Positions 54,287 to 63,163 are shown, numbered from the stretch's first letter. The stretch: 64,000 bases of DNA from Listeria farberi (GCF_014229245.1 NZ_JAARZJ010000009.1:86202-150201), one strand, 5' to 3'. Numbers and translations are program-made. The notes: a model not told the origin generated them from the letters alone.

Positions 54287-55048
54287 ATGGGGAAATTAAC
54301 TGGAAAAGTAGCAGTGGTAACAGGGGCAGCTTCTGGAATGGGGCAACAAATTGCCATTCTTTTTGCGAAAGAAGGAGCGAAAGTTGTTGTTGCGGATTTA
54401 AATTTAGAGGCGGCACAAGAAACAGTAGCTTTAATTGAAAAAGAACAAGGTACAGCACTTGCGGTTGTTGCGAATGTAACGAAACAAGATGATATTGAAA
54501 GCATGATTAACAAAGCTACTGAGACATATGGAACGTTAGATATTTTAGTAAACAATGCGGGCATCATGGATAATTTTGTTCCGGCCGGTGAATTAACAGA
54601 TGAGCTATGGGATAAAGTGTTTGCGATAAATACAACTGGAGTAATGCGAGCAACTAGAAAAGCACTTCATATTTTTGAAGAAAAGGGACAAGGAGTTATC
54701 GTTAATATTGCATCTGCTGGAGGTTTGTTTGGTTCAAGAGCAGGGGCAGCGTATACAGCTTCTAAACATGCTGTCGTTGGTTTTACAAAAAATGTTGGCT
54801 TCCAGTATGCTAATAAAAATATCCGTTGTAATGCTATAGCGCCTGGAGCTGTCAATACAAATATTGGTACTACTATTTATGCTCCAGATCAATTTGGGCA
54901 AGAACGAGCTATGATTGGAATGGGAACAAACCCTCGAGCTGGTGATGCTTCTGAAATTGCTAAAGTAGCTCTGTTTTTAGCTTCGGATGATGCTAGTTTT
55001 GTTAACGGTACGGTAATTACAGCAGATGCTGGGTGGACAGCTTATTAA
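54287..55048 (+). CDS. Short-chain dehydrogenase/reductase
   Basis: A 253-residue classical SDR. The cofactor loop TGAASGMG is at residues 12-19, NNAG near 87-90, the catalytic serine in NIASAGG and YTASKHA with Tyr/Lys near 153-157. An acidic residue at the end of strand 2 (VVVADLN) points to NAD(H). The C-terminus GTVITADAGWTAY is typical. Divergent from the TetR gene; substrate unknown. Confidence 0.9.
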   Translation: MGKLTGKVAVVTGAASGMGQQIAILFAKEGAKVVVADLNLEAAQETVALIEKEQGTALAVVANVTKQDDIESMINKATETYGTLDILVNNAGIMDNFVPAGELTDELWDKVFAINTTGVMRATRKALHIFEEKGQGVIVNIASAGGLFGSRAGAAYTASKHAVVGFTKNVGFQYANKNIRCNAIAPGAVNTNIGTTIYAPDQFGQERAMIGMGTNPRAGDASEIAKVALFLASDDASFVNGTVITADAGWTAY

Positions 55049-55055
55049 ATAAAAT

Positions 55056-55093
55056 AAATCCGCATGAGAAATATTTTCTTTTGCGGATTTTTT
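55056..55093 (+). terminator. Terminator of the dehydrogenase gene
   Basis: Stem AAATCCGCA / TGCGGATTT with inner pairing AGAAAA/TTCT and a T run. Confidence 0.85.
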
Positions 55094-55227
55094 ATGAGAA
55101 AATAAACAGATAGATATTTTTTAACAACTTCGCATTTAGGGGTTGTTTCTTTGTGTAAAGAGCATGAATGAATAGTTGTGAGCATAATGGGGTATTTGAA
55201 TAACAAAGTGAAAGGCGGGGATGCTTT

Positions 55228-56301
55228 TTGGTTGAACAGTTGGTAAGTAATGCAGCGATATTACTCGCAGGGTTTTATATTATTTCATTAGTTTATAAAG
55301 AACCAATTACAAAAGAATTATCGACAAATAGAAAAATGGGAGTAGGCGTATGGGCGGGATTACTTGGATTTGCTCTAATGATTTTTGGGATACCGATTTC
55401 AAATAATGTGATTGTTGATTTGCGTCATATTCCTATTATTATGGTAGGGTTTTACGGTGGTCCAATTCCTGCAATTGTTTCTGCAGTTATTATTACAGCT
55501 TCACGCTTTATAATATCAGTGAATGTGGCAGCAGTGATGGCTGGAATAGTGATGATGTTAATTGGCGTCATAACAGCTCTTTTTAGCAAACGATTGGAAA
55601 AATATAATATTTGGGGCGTTTTTATTTTAAATATTATTGCATGCGGTTTTGTAGTCGTGAACTTACATTTGATTTTAGCAAAAGAGCCAGACTTCTGGGT
55701 TAATATGTTTACATTTGTATCAATCGCGCTTGTAATTGGCGCTGTTTCCGCAGTTTTAATGAAGAATATGATTAAATCAAAGCAATTATTTCAAAAATAC
55801 GAACAAGACTCTACGCTTGATTATCTGACTCGGTTATCGAATGTAAGGCAATTTGATGAAAAAATCAACCATGTGATGGATGCTGGTAGTAGACAAGTAA
55901 CATTAATGTTAATCGATATTGATTACTTTAAAAATATTAACGATACATATGGCCATGACGCTGGTGACGCCATTTTGAAACAATTAGCTATTATTTTAAA
56001 ACGAAATACATCAGATGGTTCAGAGGCTTTTAGAAATGGCGGGGAAGAATTTTCCATTGTCTTATTAGATTGTCCGATTGAAAAAGGTAATTTTTTTGCT
56101 GAACAAGTTCGTAGAGAAACAGAAGAGCACGATTTTATTATACCAAGTGGAAAACTAGTGAAAATTACGATTTCCGTTGGAGTTAGTAGTAGTAAAGATG
56201 GTGCTAATACTAGTGAAGGTTTGTTTAAATCTGCCGATGACGCTCTGTATAAAGCAAAATTAACAGGTCGAAATCGAGTTTGTGTTGCTGATAGAAATTA
56301 G
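55228..56301 (+). CDS. dgcC: Membrane diguanylate cyclase (5TMR-LYT + GGDEF)
   Basis: A 357-residue protein: an N-terminal membrane part of six segments (about 5-185) of the 5TMR-LYT type (LRHIPIIMVGFYGGPIPAIVSAVIITASRF), then a GGDEF domain (about 195-355) with the intact active site GGEEF at 271-275, so it should make cyclic di-GMP from two GTP. The inhibitory RxxD site five residues upstream is absent. In L. monocytogenes three such enzymes are known and the one at this place has been called DgcC (from memory). TTG start with AAAGGCGGGG upstream. It precedes the sigma-54 activator gene but the latter has its own promoter. Confidence 0.88.
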   Translation: MVEQLVSNAAILLAGFYIISLVYKEPITKELSTNRKMGVGVWAGLLGFALMIFGIPISNNVIVDLRHIPIIMVGFYGGPIPAIVSAVIITASRFIISVNVAAVMAGIVMMLIGVITALFSKRLEKYNIWGVFILNIIACGFVVVNLHLILAKEPDFWVNMFTFVSIALVIGAVSAVLMKNMIKSKQLFQKYEQDSTLDYLTRLSNVRQFDEKINHVMDAGSRQVTLMLIDIDYFKNINDTYGHDAGDAILKQLAIILKRNTSDGSEAFRNGGEEFSIVLLDCPIEKGNFFAEQVRRETEEHDFIIPSGKLVKITISVGVSSSKDGANTSEGLFKSADDALYKAKLTGRNRVCVADRN

Positions 56302-56303
56302 CG

Positions 56304-56349
56304 TGTCGCAAAAAAACGAGTACTTCTAGTAGATGTCTTATGTTATAAT
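56304..56349 (+). promoter_or_regulatory. Promoter of the sigma-54 activator gene with an upstream half-site
   Basis: Perfect extended -10 TGTTATAAT (56341-56349). Just upstream TGTCGC-N6-ACGAGT (56304-56321) has one intact half of the dyad found twice before the target operon, so weak autoregulation is possible. Confidence 0.55.
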
Positions 56350-56406
56350 AGATTGTGTAATGATGAGCAAATAACTAGGAAACTAGTCCAAAAGGATGAG
56401 CTTTTA

Positions 56407-57774
56407 ATGTTTGACTTAATGGATAACTTGCTGGGAGTACAGTCATTTGGCGAATTAAACAAGGACATGCCGACAACGCTTTTTGTCACAGATGCAGACG
56501 GTAATATTTTAATTTCGAATAAATTCACTGCACTTACTGTCGGAATGTCGCTCGAAGAATTACTCCGTTGTAATGTAAGAGATTTAGTGGAAGACGGTGT
56601 GTACAATGATTCTGTCACACTAGAAGCAATCCGCACCAAACAAAAGAAAACTAAGGTTATCAATACGAAGAAAGGTTTTAGTATTCGTTCGACTTCTACC
56701 CCAATTCTTTACCCAGATGGCACAGTCCATCTAGTTGTTACTATGTCAGATGAAACGCAACCAGATAGTTTTAAAACATGGCGAGGGGAGGCAATTTCGG
56801 GCAATAAAGAGTCACTTCTTCTTGAAGATTATAAGGAAAATGATGGTACCGTGATAGTAGCGGAGAGCGTCGCGATGAAGCAAATAGTTCGGGTGTGCAA
56901 CCAAATAGCTCCGTTTGACAGTAAGGTCCTATTATACGGAGAGTCTGGTACTGGTAAAGAAGTTTTGTCGCGCTATATTCATGAAAAAAGTGAACAAGCT
57001 GCTGGGCCATTTATTTCGATTAACTGTGCGGCGATACCAAAAGCGCTATTTGAATCTGAGCTTTTCGGACATGAAAAAGGCTCATTTACCGGTGCTGATA
57101 TTGAAAAGCCCGGGATGCTTGAACTAGCTGATGGTGGTACATTGTTTTTAGATGAAATTTCTGAAATGCCACTAGAACTTCAAGCGAAAATGCTCCGAGT
57201 TCTTGAAACTGGTGAGGTAAGAAGGCTTGGTTCGACAACCGAGACGAAACGCCGCTTTAGACTTATTTCAGCGACCAATCGAAATCTTGGCGAAATGGTT
57301 GAAAAAGGAACGTTTAGGCGTGATTTATATTATCGTATTAACGTAGTGCCGGTTCACATTCCGGCACTCAGAGAGCGACCGCAAGATATTATTGGTCTTG
57401 CACGTCAGTTCATTCAAAAATTTAATCAAAAGTATCAAAAAGATTTTCAGTTAAGCGGCGATAAAACGAAAGAATTACTTTCTCATAACTGGCCAGGAAA
57501 TGTACGTGAACTTAGAAACCAGATTGAACGCTTAGTTGTTATGTCTGGAAATAAAGAAGTGACAGTTGCGGAAACAGATGATTTTGCACTAGACTTACAT
57601 TTTAAAGAGCAAACGAAAAAAGAATCACTTCATCTAAAAGATTATTTACAAGACGTGGAAAAACACTTTATTTTGCGAGTGCTCGAAGAAAGTGATGGAA
57701 ACGTGACAAAAGCAGCTAGTGTGCTTGGGATTCATCGCTCTGTCTTATATCGAAAACTAAAAACACTTCATTAA
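56407..57774 (+). CDS. Sigma-54-dependent activator (PAS-AAA+-Fis)
   Basis: A 455-residue enhancer-binding protein. A PAS domain (about 18-115; [20 protein letters not shown]) senses a signal; the AAA+ core has Walker A GESGTGKE near 178, the sigma-54 contact loop GSFTGA at 225-230 (Ser instead of Ala, a tolerated variant), Walker [10 protein letters not shown] and the arginine region; a Fis-type helix-turn-helix [21 protein letters not shown] ends the protein. The start at 56407 has AAAAGGATG upstream; a TTG at 56353 would lie almost at the transcription start. It stands directly before a -24/-12 promoter and probably activates that operon. Signal unknown. Confidence 0.92.
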   Translation: MFDLMDNLLGVQSFGELNKDMPTTLFVTDADGNILISNKFTALTVGMSLEELLRCNVRDLVEDGVYNDSVTLEAIRTKQKKTKVINTKKGFSIRSTSTPILYPDGTVHLVVTMSDETQPDSFKTWRGEAISGNKESLLLEDYKENDGTVIVAESVAMKQIVRVCNQIAPFDSKVLLYGESGTGKEVLSRYIHEKSEQAAGPFISINCAAIPKALFESELFGHEKGSFTGADIEKPGMLELADGGTLFLDEISEMPLELQAKMLRVLETGEVRRLGSTTETKRRFRLISATNRNLGEMVEKGTFRRDLYYRINVVPVHIPALRERPQDIIGLARQFIQKFNQKYQKDFQLSGDKTKELLSHNWPGNVRELRNQIERLVVMSGNKEVTVAETDDFALDLHFKEQTKKESLHLKDYLQDVEKHFILRVLEESDGNVTKAASVLGIHRSVLYRKLKTLH

Positions 57775-57780
57775 TTTAGA

Positions 57781-57813
57781 AAACCTAATCGGAATACGCG
57801 ATTAGGTTTTTTT
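57781..57813 (+). terminator. Terminator of the activator gene
   Basis: Perfect 11-bp stem AAACCTAATCG / CGATTAGGTTT, seven-base loop, run of Ts. Confidence 0.92.
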
Positions 57814-57830
57814 GTTGCGTTTTCGCGACT
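57813..57830. promoter_or_regulatory. Upstream activator site 1
   Basis: TGTTGC-N6-GCGACT, an interrupted dyad of the same form as site 2. Its centre is about 110 bases from the -24 element. Confidence 0.6.
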
Positions 57831-57856
57831 GTTATTTGTAGTGGTACTAATTTTTA

Positions 57857-57874
57857 TGTCGCTTTCTTGCGACA
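57857..57874. promoter_or_regulatory. Upstream activator site 2
   Basis: Perfect dyad TGTCGC-N6-GCGACA. Its centre is 44 bases from that of site 1 (about four helical turns) and about 60 bases from the -24 element, the usual place for a sigma-54 enhancer. Confidence 0.72.
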
Positions 57875-57924
57875 ATTACTAACGCTTAAATTTATGAAAG
57901 CTGATATAGAGCCATTTTTAATAT

Positions 57925-57940
57925 TGGCACGAAAGTTGCT
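57925..57940 (+). promoter_or_regulatory. Sigma-54 (-24/-12) promoter
   Basis: TGGCAC-GAAAG-TTGCT is a complete match to the RpoN consensus TGGCAC-N5-TTGCW, with GG and GC exactly ten bases apart. It lies 64 bases before the CoA-transferase start. Confidence 0.95.
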
Positions 57941-58004
57941 TTATAAGTAATTGCATATCATTACAAATTTATGTGAATAATTGAACAAATGAGGAGTGAG
58001 GAAT

Positions 58005-59588
58005 TTGTCAAAAGTAATAAAAGCAAGTGAAGCAGCAAAATTAATAAAAGATGGCGATACTGTTGCTTTTAGTGGTTTCGGTTTAGCTTGTGTTAATGAA
58101 GAAATGGCTATCGCGGTTGAAAAGCGTTTTTTAGAAGAAGGTGCTCCGCGTAATCTGACAGTTATGCATGCTAGTGCGCTTGGTGATCGCAGGGAAAAAG
58201 GAATGAGTCACTGGGGACATGAAGGATTGATTAAGCGCTGGATTGGCGGGATTGCGATTGCTTCTCCTAAAATGGCGAAATTAATTGAAGAAGACAAGTG
58301 TGAAGCATACAATTTACCACAAGGTGTAATTACGCAACTTTACCGGGAAATTGCTGCTAAACGACCAGGCGTTATTACAAAAATTGGTATGGGAACATTT
58401 GTAGATCCACGTATTGAAGGGGCAAAAATGTCCGCGAGTTCCACAGATAACTTAGTCGAGCTATTGACGATTCACGACGAAGAATGGCTATTTTATCCAA
58501 GTTTTCCAATTCAAGTTGCGCTCATTCGAGGAACTGTGGCAGATGAATTTGGTAACTTAACTTTAGAAAAAGAAGGCTTACATATGGAAGTCTTACCAAT
58601 CGCGCAGGCAGTTCGAAATTCAGGCGGAATTGTTATCGCTCAGGTAGAATCAGTCGCTAAAAAAGGATCGCTTAATCCAAAAGATGTCCGCGTTCCTGGG
58701 ATTTTAGTTGATCATATTGTTATTTCAGAACCAGAAAATCATTTCCAAACTGAAAATACGCAGTACAACCCAGCATTTTCTGGGCATATTCAAGTTCCAC
58801 TCGGAGATATTGAACCACTTCCGTTAGATGACCGTAAAGTGATTGCACGTCGTTCAGCAGCAGAACTAGAACCACAAACCATTCTAAATTTAGGTGTAGG
58901 AATTCCAGTGAACGTCTCAACTGTTGCAGCGGAAGAAGGCGTGAGTGACCAATTAATACTAACAACGGAAGCAGGATCTGTTGGCGGTGTTCCAGCTGGT
59001 TTAGCAGATTTCGGTCATGCTTATAACAGTGAAGCTATTGTCGATCATCATTCGCAGTTCGATTTTTACGATGGTGGCGGACTTGATTTATCCGTACTTG
59101 GTTTGGCGCAAACAGACGAATCAGGTAATGTGAATGTCAGCAAGTTTGGCTCAAGAGTTGCTGGCTGCGGTGGATTTATTAATATTTCTCAATCAGCGAA
59201 AAAATTAATCTTTGCCGGAACTTTTACAGCAGGTGGTTTAAAGACGCGTGTAGCTGATGGCAAATTAGAGATTTTACAAGAAGGAAAAGCTAAAAAGTTT
59301 ATCAAACAAGTTCAACAAATCACATTTAGTGGCGAATACGCTTCAACGACTGACCAAATCATCCTTTATGTGACAGAGCGAGCTGTATTCCGTTTAGAAA
59401 ATGGCAAAATGGTTCTAACAGAAATCGCACCAGGAGTTGATTTGGAAAAAGATATTCTTGGACAAATGGAATTCGAACCCGTTATTGCAAGTGATTTAAA
59501 AGTAATGAATAGCGGTATGTTTAGCAAACAATGGGGCGGTTTAAAAGCTATTATTGAAAAACAAACAAGAGAGGGAGTATCTATATGA
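58005..59588 (+). CDS. Propionate/acetoacetate-type CoA-transferase
   Basis: A 527-residue family I CoA-transferase in which the alpha and beta halves are fused, as in propionate CoA-transferases. The alpha half has VAFSGFGLACVNEEMA; the beta half has LNLGVGIPVNVS and the catalytic glutamate E322 in TTEAGSVGG. It moves CoA between short-chain acids by a glutamyl-CoA intermediate. The TTG start at 58005 has GGAGTGAGG upstream; a GTG at 57996 lies inside that site. First gene of the sigma-54 operon, overlapping the transporter gene by four bases. Confidence 0.9.
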   Translation: MSKVIKASEAAKLIKDGDTVAFSGFGLACVNEEMAIAVEKRFLEEGAPRNLTVMHASALGDRREKGMSHWGHEGLIKRWIGGIAIASPKMAKLIEEDKCEAYNLPQGVITQLYREIAAKRPGVITKIGMGTFVDPRIEGAKMSASSTDNLVELLTIHDEEWLFYPSFPIQVALIRGTVADEFGNLTLEKEGLHMEVLPIAQAVRNSGGIVIAQVESVAKKGSLNPKDVRVPGILVDHIVISEPENHFQTENTQYNPAFSGHIQVPLGDIEPLPLDDRKVIARRSAAELEPQTILNLGVGIPVNVSTVAAEEGVSDQLILTTEAGSVGGVPAGLADFGHAYNSEAIVDHHSQFDFYDGGGLDLSVLGLAQTDESGNVNVSKFGSRVAGCGGFINISQSAKKLIFAGTFTAGGLKTRVADGKLEILQEGKAKKFIKQVQQITFSGEYASTTDQIILYVTERAVFRLENGKMVLTEIAPGVDLEKDILGQMEFEPVIASDLKVMNSGMFSKQWGGLKAIIEKQTREGVSI

Positions 59589-60808
59589 CAAAAGAAATAA
59601 ACCGTTGGGGAGTCTTAATTGGTTCTGTTGGCGTTCTACTTTGTACTGGGGCAGTATACGCATTTAGTGTATTTGCTGGACCGCTTAGTGCTGCTCATGG
59701 CTGGACAATTCCACAAGTTATGATGGCATTTACAATTAATGCGGCGATTGGGCCGATTCCAACTATTTTAGGTGGGATTTTAACGGATAAAGGGAAAGCA
59801 AAATGGGCCATTTTAATTGGAGGTATACTGTTCGGGCTTGGTTTTGCGCTAACAGGCTTTGCTACCTCGACCACAATGCTTTACTTATCTTATGGTGTCC
59901 TTGCTGGGCTTGGACAAGGCTTTGCATATTCAGGATGTCTGAGCAACACGATTCGACTTTTCCCAGATAAACGTGGTCTTGCTTCTGGACTTATTACTGC
60001 AGGGATGGGTGGAGCGACAATTATTGCTGCACCGATTGCGAACCACTTAATTGAAACATATAACGTAATGACAGCATTTAAAATTATGGGAGCTGTTTAT
60101 ATCGCAGTTGTCATTGGATGTAGTTTCCTTATTCGCGTCGCACCAGCTGGTTATGCACCAAAAGGTTGGACACCACCTGCTGGAAATGCAGCTGGCATGG
60201 TAAATGTACCTTGGACGGGAATGGTTCGAACAGTTACTTTTTATCTGATTCTTTTAATGCTAGGTATTGGTGCGTTTTCAGGCTTGATGATTGCTTCTAA
60301 TGCATCTTTAATTGGTCAAAATATGTTTGGCTTAACGGCTGCATCGGCTGCTGCTTACGTTAGTATTTATTCACTAAGCAACTGTTTAGGTCGAGTAGTT
60401 TGGGGTGCTGTATCTGACCGTCTGGGTAGATCTAATACTTTAATGATTATTTATACAGTAATTGCTCTATCTTTATTCGCACTTGCAACTCTTCAGTCTG
60501 TTGTAGGTTTTGTTATTGGAATCATCGGACTTGGACTTTGTTTTGGTGGTACAATGGGTGTTTTTCCATCTATTGTTATGGAAAATTACGGTCCGAAAAA
60601 TCAAGGCGTCAACTACGGAATCGTCTTCATTGGTTATTCTACAGCTGCCTTCTTTGCTCCAAAAATGGCAGCGCAAATCGCCGGTCAAAACGGTGGCGAC
60701 TTCACACAAGCTTTCTATATAGCTATCGCCCTTGCTGCTGTAGGACTTTGTATTAATATTGTTTATAAATTACGTGAGAAAAAACAACCAACTAAAGAAT
60801 TAGCGTAA
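59585..60808 (+). CDS. MFS transporter, OxlT-like (oxalate/formate antiporter family)
   Basis: A 407-residue major-facilitator protein with 12 membrane segments. The start GVLIGSVGVLLCTGAVYAFSVFAGPLSAAHGW and the inner DKGKAKW loop between helices 2 and 3 are typical of the OxlT/YhjX monocarboxylate group. SDRLGRS after helix 8 mirrors it in the second half. With a CoA-transferase in the same operon it probably imports or exchanges a short-chain carboxylate; the substrate is unknown. Confidence 0.9.
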   Translation: MTKEINRWGVLIGSVGVLLCTGAVYAFSVFAGPLSAAHGWTIPQVMMAFTINAAIGPIPTILGGILTDKGKAKWAILIGGILFGLGFALTGFATSTTMLYLSYGVLAGLGQGFAYSGCLSNTIRLFPDKRGLASGLITAGMGGATIIAAPIANHLIETYNVMTAFKIMGAVYIAVVIGCSFLIRVAPAGYAPKGWTPPAGNAAGMVNVPWTGMVRTVTFYLILLMLGIGAFSGLMIASNASLIGQNMFGLTAASAAAYVSIYSLSNCLGRVVWGAVSDRLGRSNTLMIIYTVIALSLFALATLQSVVGFVIGIIGLGLCFGGTMGVFPSIVMENYGPKNQGVNYGIVFIGYSTAAFFAPKMAAQIAGQNGGDFTQAFYIAIALAAVGLCINIVYKLREKKQPTKELA

Positions 60809-60829
60809 AAATAGAGAGGAGAAAAGAAA

Positions 60830-61759
60830 ATGAGTTTAACTGAAATGCTACAAATCAAATATCCAATTTTACAAGGGGCAATGGCACAAATTGCCACATA
60901 TGAATTAGCTTCGGCGGTATCAAATGCAGGTGGGCTAGGAATTATCGCATCAGGTGGAATGTCAGCAGACACATTACGAGAACAAATTCGTCTTTGTAAA
61001 GAAAAAACAATGAAACCGTTCGCTGTAAATATCATGTTGATGATGCCAAATTGTCCAGAACTTGTAGATGTCATTATTGAAGAAGATGTGCGAGTTGTTA
61101 CAACTGGGGCAGGAACACCTAAACCATTTATGGAAAAATTTAAAGCAGCTGGAATTAAAGTTATCGCTGTTATCCCATCTGTAAAAATTGCACAAAAAAT
61201 GGAAGAAATCGGTGTAGATGCAGTTGTTGCAGAGGGTACAGAAGCAGGGGGACATGTTGGAGAAACTACAACAATGGCACTCGTTCGTCAAGTCGTTTCA
61301 GCAGTAAATATCCCTGTCATTGCAGCAGGCGGAATTGCAGATGGTCACGGAATGGCTGCAGTTTATGCGTTAGGCGCAAGTGGTGTCCAAATCGGCACAC
61401 TTTTCCTTGTTGCTGAGGAATGCCCGGTTCCAGCTAGCTTTAAGCAAGCGGTACTTGACGCAACGGATACGAGCACAACTGTAACAGGCCGCCGAAATGG
61501 TGCGCCAGTTAGAAGTATAAAAAACCCAATGATTCAAAAATATGTAGAACTAGAAAACGAAAATGCTTCTAGAGATAAATTAGAAGAATTAACACTTGGC
61601 TCCCTTAGAAAAGCAGTCCATGAAGGTGATGTCGAAAATGGTTCCGTCATGGCTGGACAAATTTGCGGAATGTTAACTGAAATTCGTTCCACAAGTGATA
61701 TTATCGAAAATCTGATGAAAGAGTCAAAACAAGTCGCAAGTAACCTAGTCATTCAATAA
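60830..61759 (+). CDS. FMN-dependent 2-nitropropane dioxygenase / FabK-like oxidoreductase
   Basis: A 309-residue TIM-barrel flavoprotein. PILQGAMAQIAT at the start, TTGAGTP near 88-94, EGTEAGGHVGE near 135-145 and AAGGIADG with GVQIGTLFL are motifs shared by nitronate monooxygenases and the enoyl-ACP reductase FabK. Sequence alone does not separate the two; FabK-like reduction of an unsaturated acyl thioester would suit a CoA-transferase neighbour, as would reduction in acrylate-type fermentation (inference). Third gene of the sigma-54 operon, 21 bases after the transporter. Confidence 0.82.
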   Translation: MSLTEMLQIKYPILQGAMAQIATYELASAVSNAGGLGIIASGGMSADTLREQIRLCKEKTMKPFAVNIMLMMPNCPELVDVIIEEDVRVVTTGAGTPKPFMEKFKAAGIKVIAVIPSVKIAQKMEEIGVDAVVAEGTEAGGHVGETTTMALVRQVVSAVNIPVIAAGGIADGHGMAAVYALGASGVQIGTLFLVAEECPVPASFKQAVLDATDTSTTVTGRRNGAPVRSIKNPMIQKYVELENENASRDKLEELTLGSLRKAVHEGDVENGSVMAGQICGMLTEIRSTSDIIENLMKESKQVASNLVIQ

Positions 61760-61760
61760 T

Positions 61761-61803
61761 AAAAAGGGCCAGCAGAATCTAATAGATTTTGCTGACCCTT
61801 TTT
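61761..61803. terminator. Bidirectional terminator at the end of the sigma-54 operon
   Basis: Long stem AAAAAGGGcCAGCAgAATCT / AGATTttGCTGaCCCTTTTT with a three-base loop. It touches the stop codon of the convergent small gene. Confidence 0.9.
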
Positions 61804-61961
61804 CATTTACGTCGATACATTTTGGTTAAATCTACCATTAAATAAACGAGCAATACTGCTGTAATGATAACAGCGATAAGATTAGCTACATCATTATGGA
61901 ATAGAAAACTAATCCCATTGATGGCTAATGCAATTAAAATAATTATGAAATATTTTATCAT
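61803..61961 (-). CDS. 52-residue membrane peptide
   Basis: An ORF of 52 codons: MIKYFIIILIALAINGISFLF, HNDVAN, then LIAVIITAVLLVYLMVDLTKMYRRK. Two membrane helices joined by a short turn with a basic end. A good ribosome site GGAG lies seven bases before the ATG, and the stop meets a terminator. It is between two well-defined genes, 25 bases after the glyoxalase-fold gene on the same strand, so probably co-transcribed. Function unknown. Confidence 0.72.
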   Translation of the reverse strand: MIKYFIIILIALAINGISFLFHNDVANLIAVIITAVLLVYLMVDLTKMYRRK

Positions 61962-61986
61962 TAGAAGTCTCCAGTTCTCTTTCTAA

Positions 61987-62376
61987 TTATAAAGCGCCAT
62001 CTTGAATGATTTCTGTTTTATAACCATCTGGATCTGTTAAGAAGTAATAGAATGGATCTTCACCTGGAAGTCCTTTTAAGTCTGTAACGGTGTAACCAGC
62101 TTCTTTATGTTCCTCAAGTAAAGCACGTACATCAGGAACGCCAACAGCTAAATGGCCATAACCGTTTCCTAAGTCGTAAGCTTCTTTTTGGTCATAGTTG
62201 TATGTTAATTCTAGTTCAAAACCGCCTTCTTCAAACGCCATATAAACTAAAGTGAATTCGAAATCAGGGAAATCTTTACGACGAACTTCTTTTAACCCTA
62301 ATGCTTTTTCATAAAAAGCAATGGATTCAGTTAGATTTTTTACGCGGATACACGTATGTAACATTTTTGCAGTCAT
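61987..62376 (-). CDS. Glyoxalase/VOC-fold protein (lactoylglutathione lyase-like)
   Basis: A 129-residue vicinal-oxygen-chelate protein. It opens MLHTCIRVKNLTESIAFYEKALGLKEVRR and has ELTYNYDQKEAYDLGNGYGHLAVGVPD and DPDGYKTEIIQ; His5, Glu in FELELTYN, His in YGHLAV and Glu in KTEIIQ are the four metal ligands of glyoxalase I, all present. It probably isomerises the methylglyoxal-thiol adduct. A glyoxalase-II-like gene lies divergently next to it. Start has AAGGAGGAAG upstream. Confidence 0.87.
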   Translation of the reverse strand: MTAKMLHTCIRVKNLTESIAFYEKALGLKEVRRKDFPDFEFTLVYMAFEEGGFELELTYNYDQKEAYDLGNGYGHLAVGVPDVRALLEEHKEAGYTVTDLKGLPGEDPFYYFLTDPDGYKTEIIQDGAL

Positions 62377-62507
62377 TTTTTCTTCCTCCTTTTAAACTTC
62401 TTTCTTCATTGTAGTATATCTCGGAAGTGAATACAAACAAGGAATATTGATGGAAGTAAAGCCACTTTTTCGGTATAATGATGATTGTGAAGAAAGGCGG
62501 AAGTGAA

Positions 62508-63125
62508 ATGACAAAAATCAAACGAATTATGACAGGAATAATCCAAGAAAATTGTTATATCATTTATCAAGATAATTTAGCATTAATTGTTGATCCGGGC
62601 GAAGAAGCTAATAAAATTGAAGCGGAAATTGCTAGTCTAGGAGTGAAACCGATTGCTGTTTTACTAACGCATTGTCACTATGATCATATTGGCGCTTTAG
62701 AAGAAATTCGCTCGACTTATCAAATCCCGGTATATGTTAGCCCCTTAGAACAAGAATGGCTTTCCAATCCAGATTTAAACCTATCTGCGCAAATCGCTGG
62801 AAAAGCAATTATTGCAGAGCCTGCTGAATACGAGTTTACATTGGGTGAGTATAATATAGAAGGTTTTCGCTTTAAAGTAGTTCCGACACCAGGCCATTCA
62901 ATCGGCAGTGTAAGTTTTATTTTTGATGATTTTGTAGTAGTAGGTGATGCGCTCTTTAAAGGAAGCATTGGTCGAACTGATTTATATACAGGAGATTTTG
63001 ATACATTAATTAATAGTATTAAAACACAATTATTTATACTACCAGATGATTTAGCAGCTTATTCAGGACACGGAGATGCAACTACTATCGGACATGAAAA
63101 GAAAACAAACCCATATTTCAACTAA
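62508..63125 (+). CDS. Metallo-beta-lactamase-fold hydrolase (glyoxalase II-like, YqgX type)
   Basis: A 205-residue hydrolase. The metal motif THCHYDHIGA (HxHxDH) is near residues 57-66, the third His in PTPGHSIGSVSF, Asp in VVGDALFKGSIGRTD and the last His in AYSGHGDATT. The short length and GRTDL motif fit the YqgX/GloB2 group. It would hydrolyse S-lactoyl thiols, which fits the divergent glyoxalase-fold neighbour. Start at 62508 with AAAGGCGG upstream is preferred over a longer frame. Confidence 0.9.
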   Translation: MTKIKRIMTGIIQENCYIIYQDNLALIVDPGEEANKIEAEIASLGVKPIAVLLTHCHYDHIGALEEIRSTYQIPVYVSPLEQEWLSNPDLNLSAQIAGKAIIAEPAEYEFTLGEYNIEGFRFKVVPTPGHSIGSVSFIFDDFVVVGDALFKGSIGRTDLYTGDFDTLINSIKTQLFILPDDLAAYSGHGDATTIGHEKKTNPYFN

Positions 63126-63126
63126 A

Positions 63127-63163
63127 AAAGAACTTGCAGAAGCATCTAGTCTGCAGTTTTTTT
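63127..63163 (+). terminator. Terminator of the metallo-hydrolase gene
   Basis: Stem AACtTGCAGA / TCTGCAgTT flanked by A and T runs. Confidence 0.82.

Noticed and set aside
55175..55195. Sigma-B-like GTTG...GGGTAT before the GGDEF gene
   Set aside because: The spacer is only 11 bases and the -35 is imperfect.
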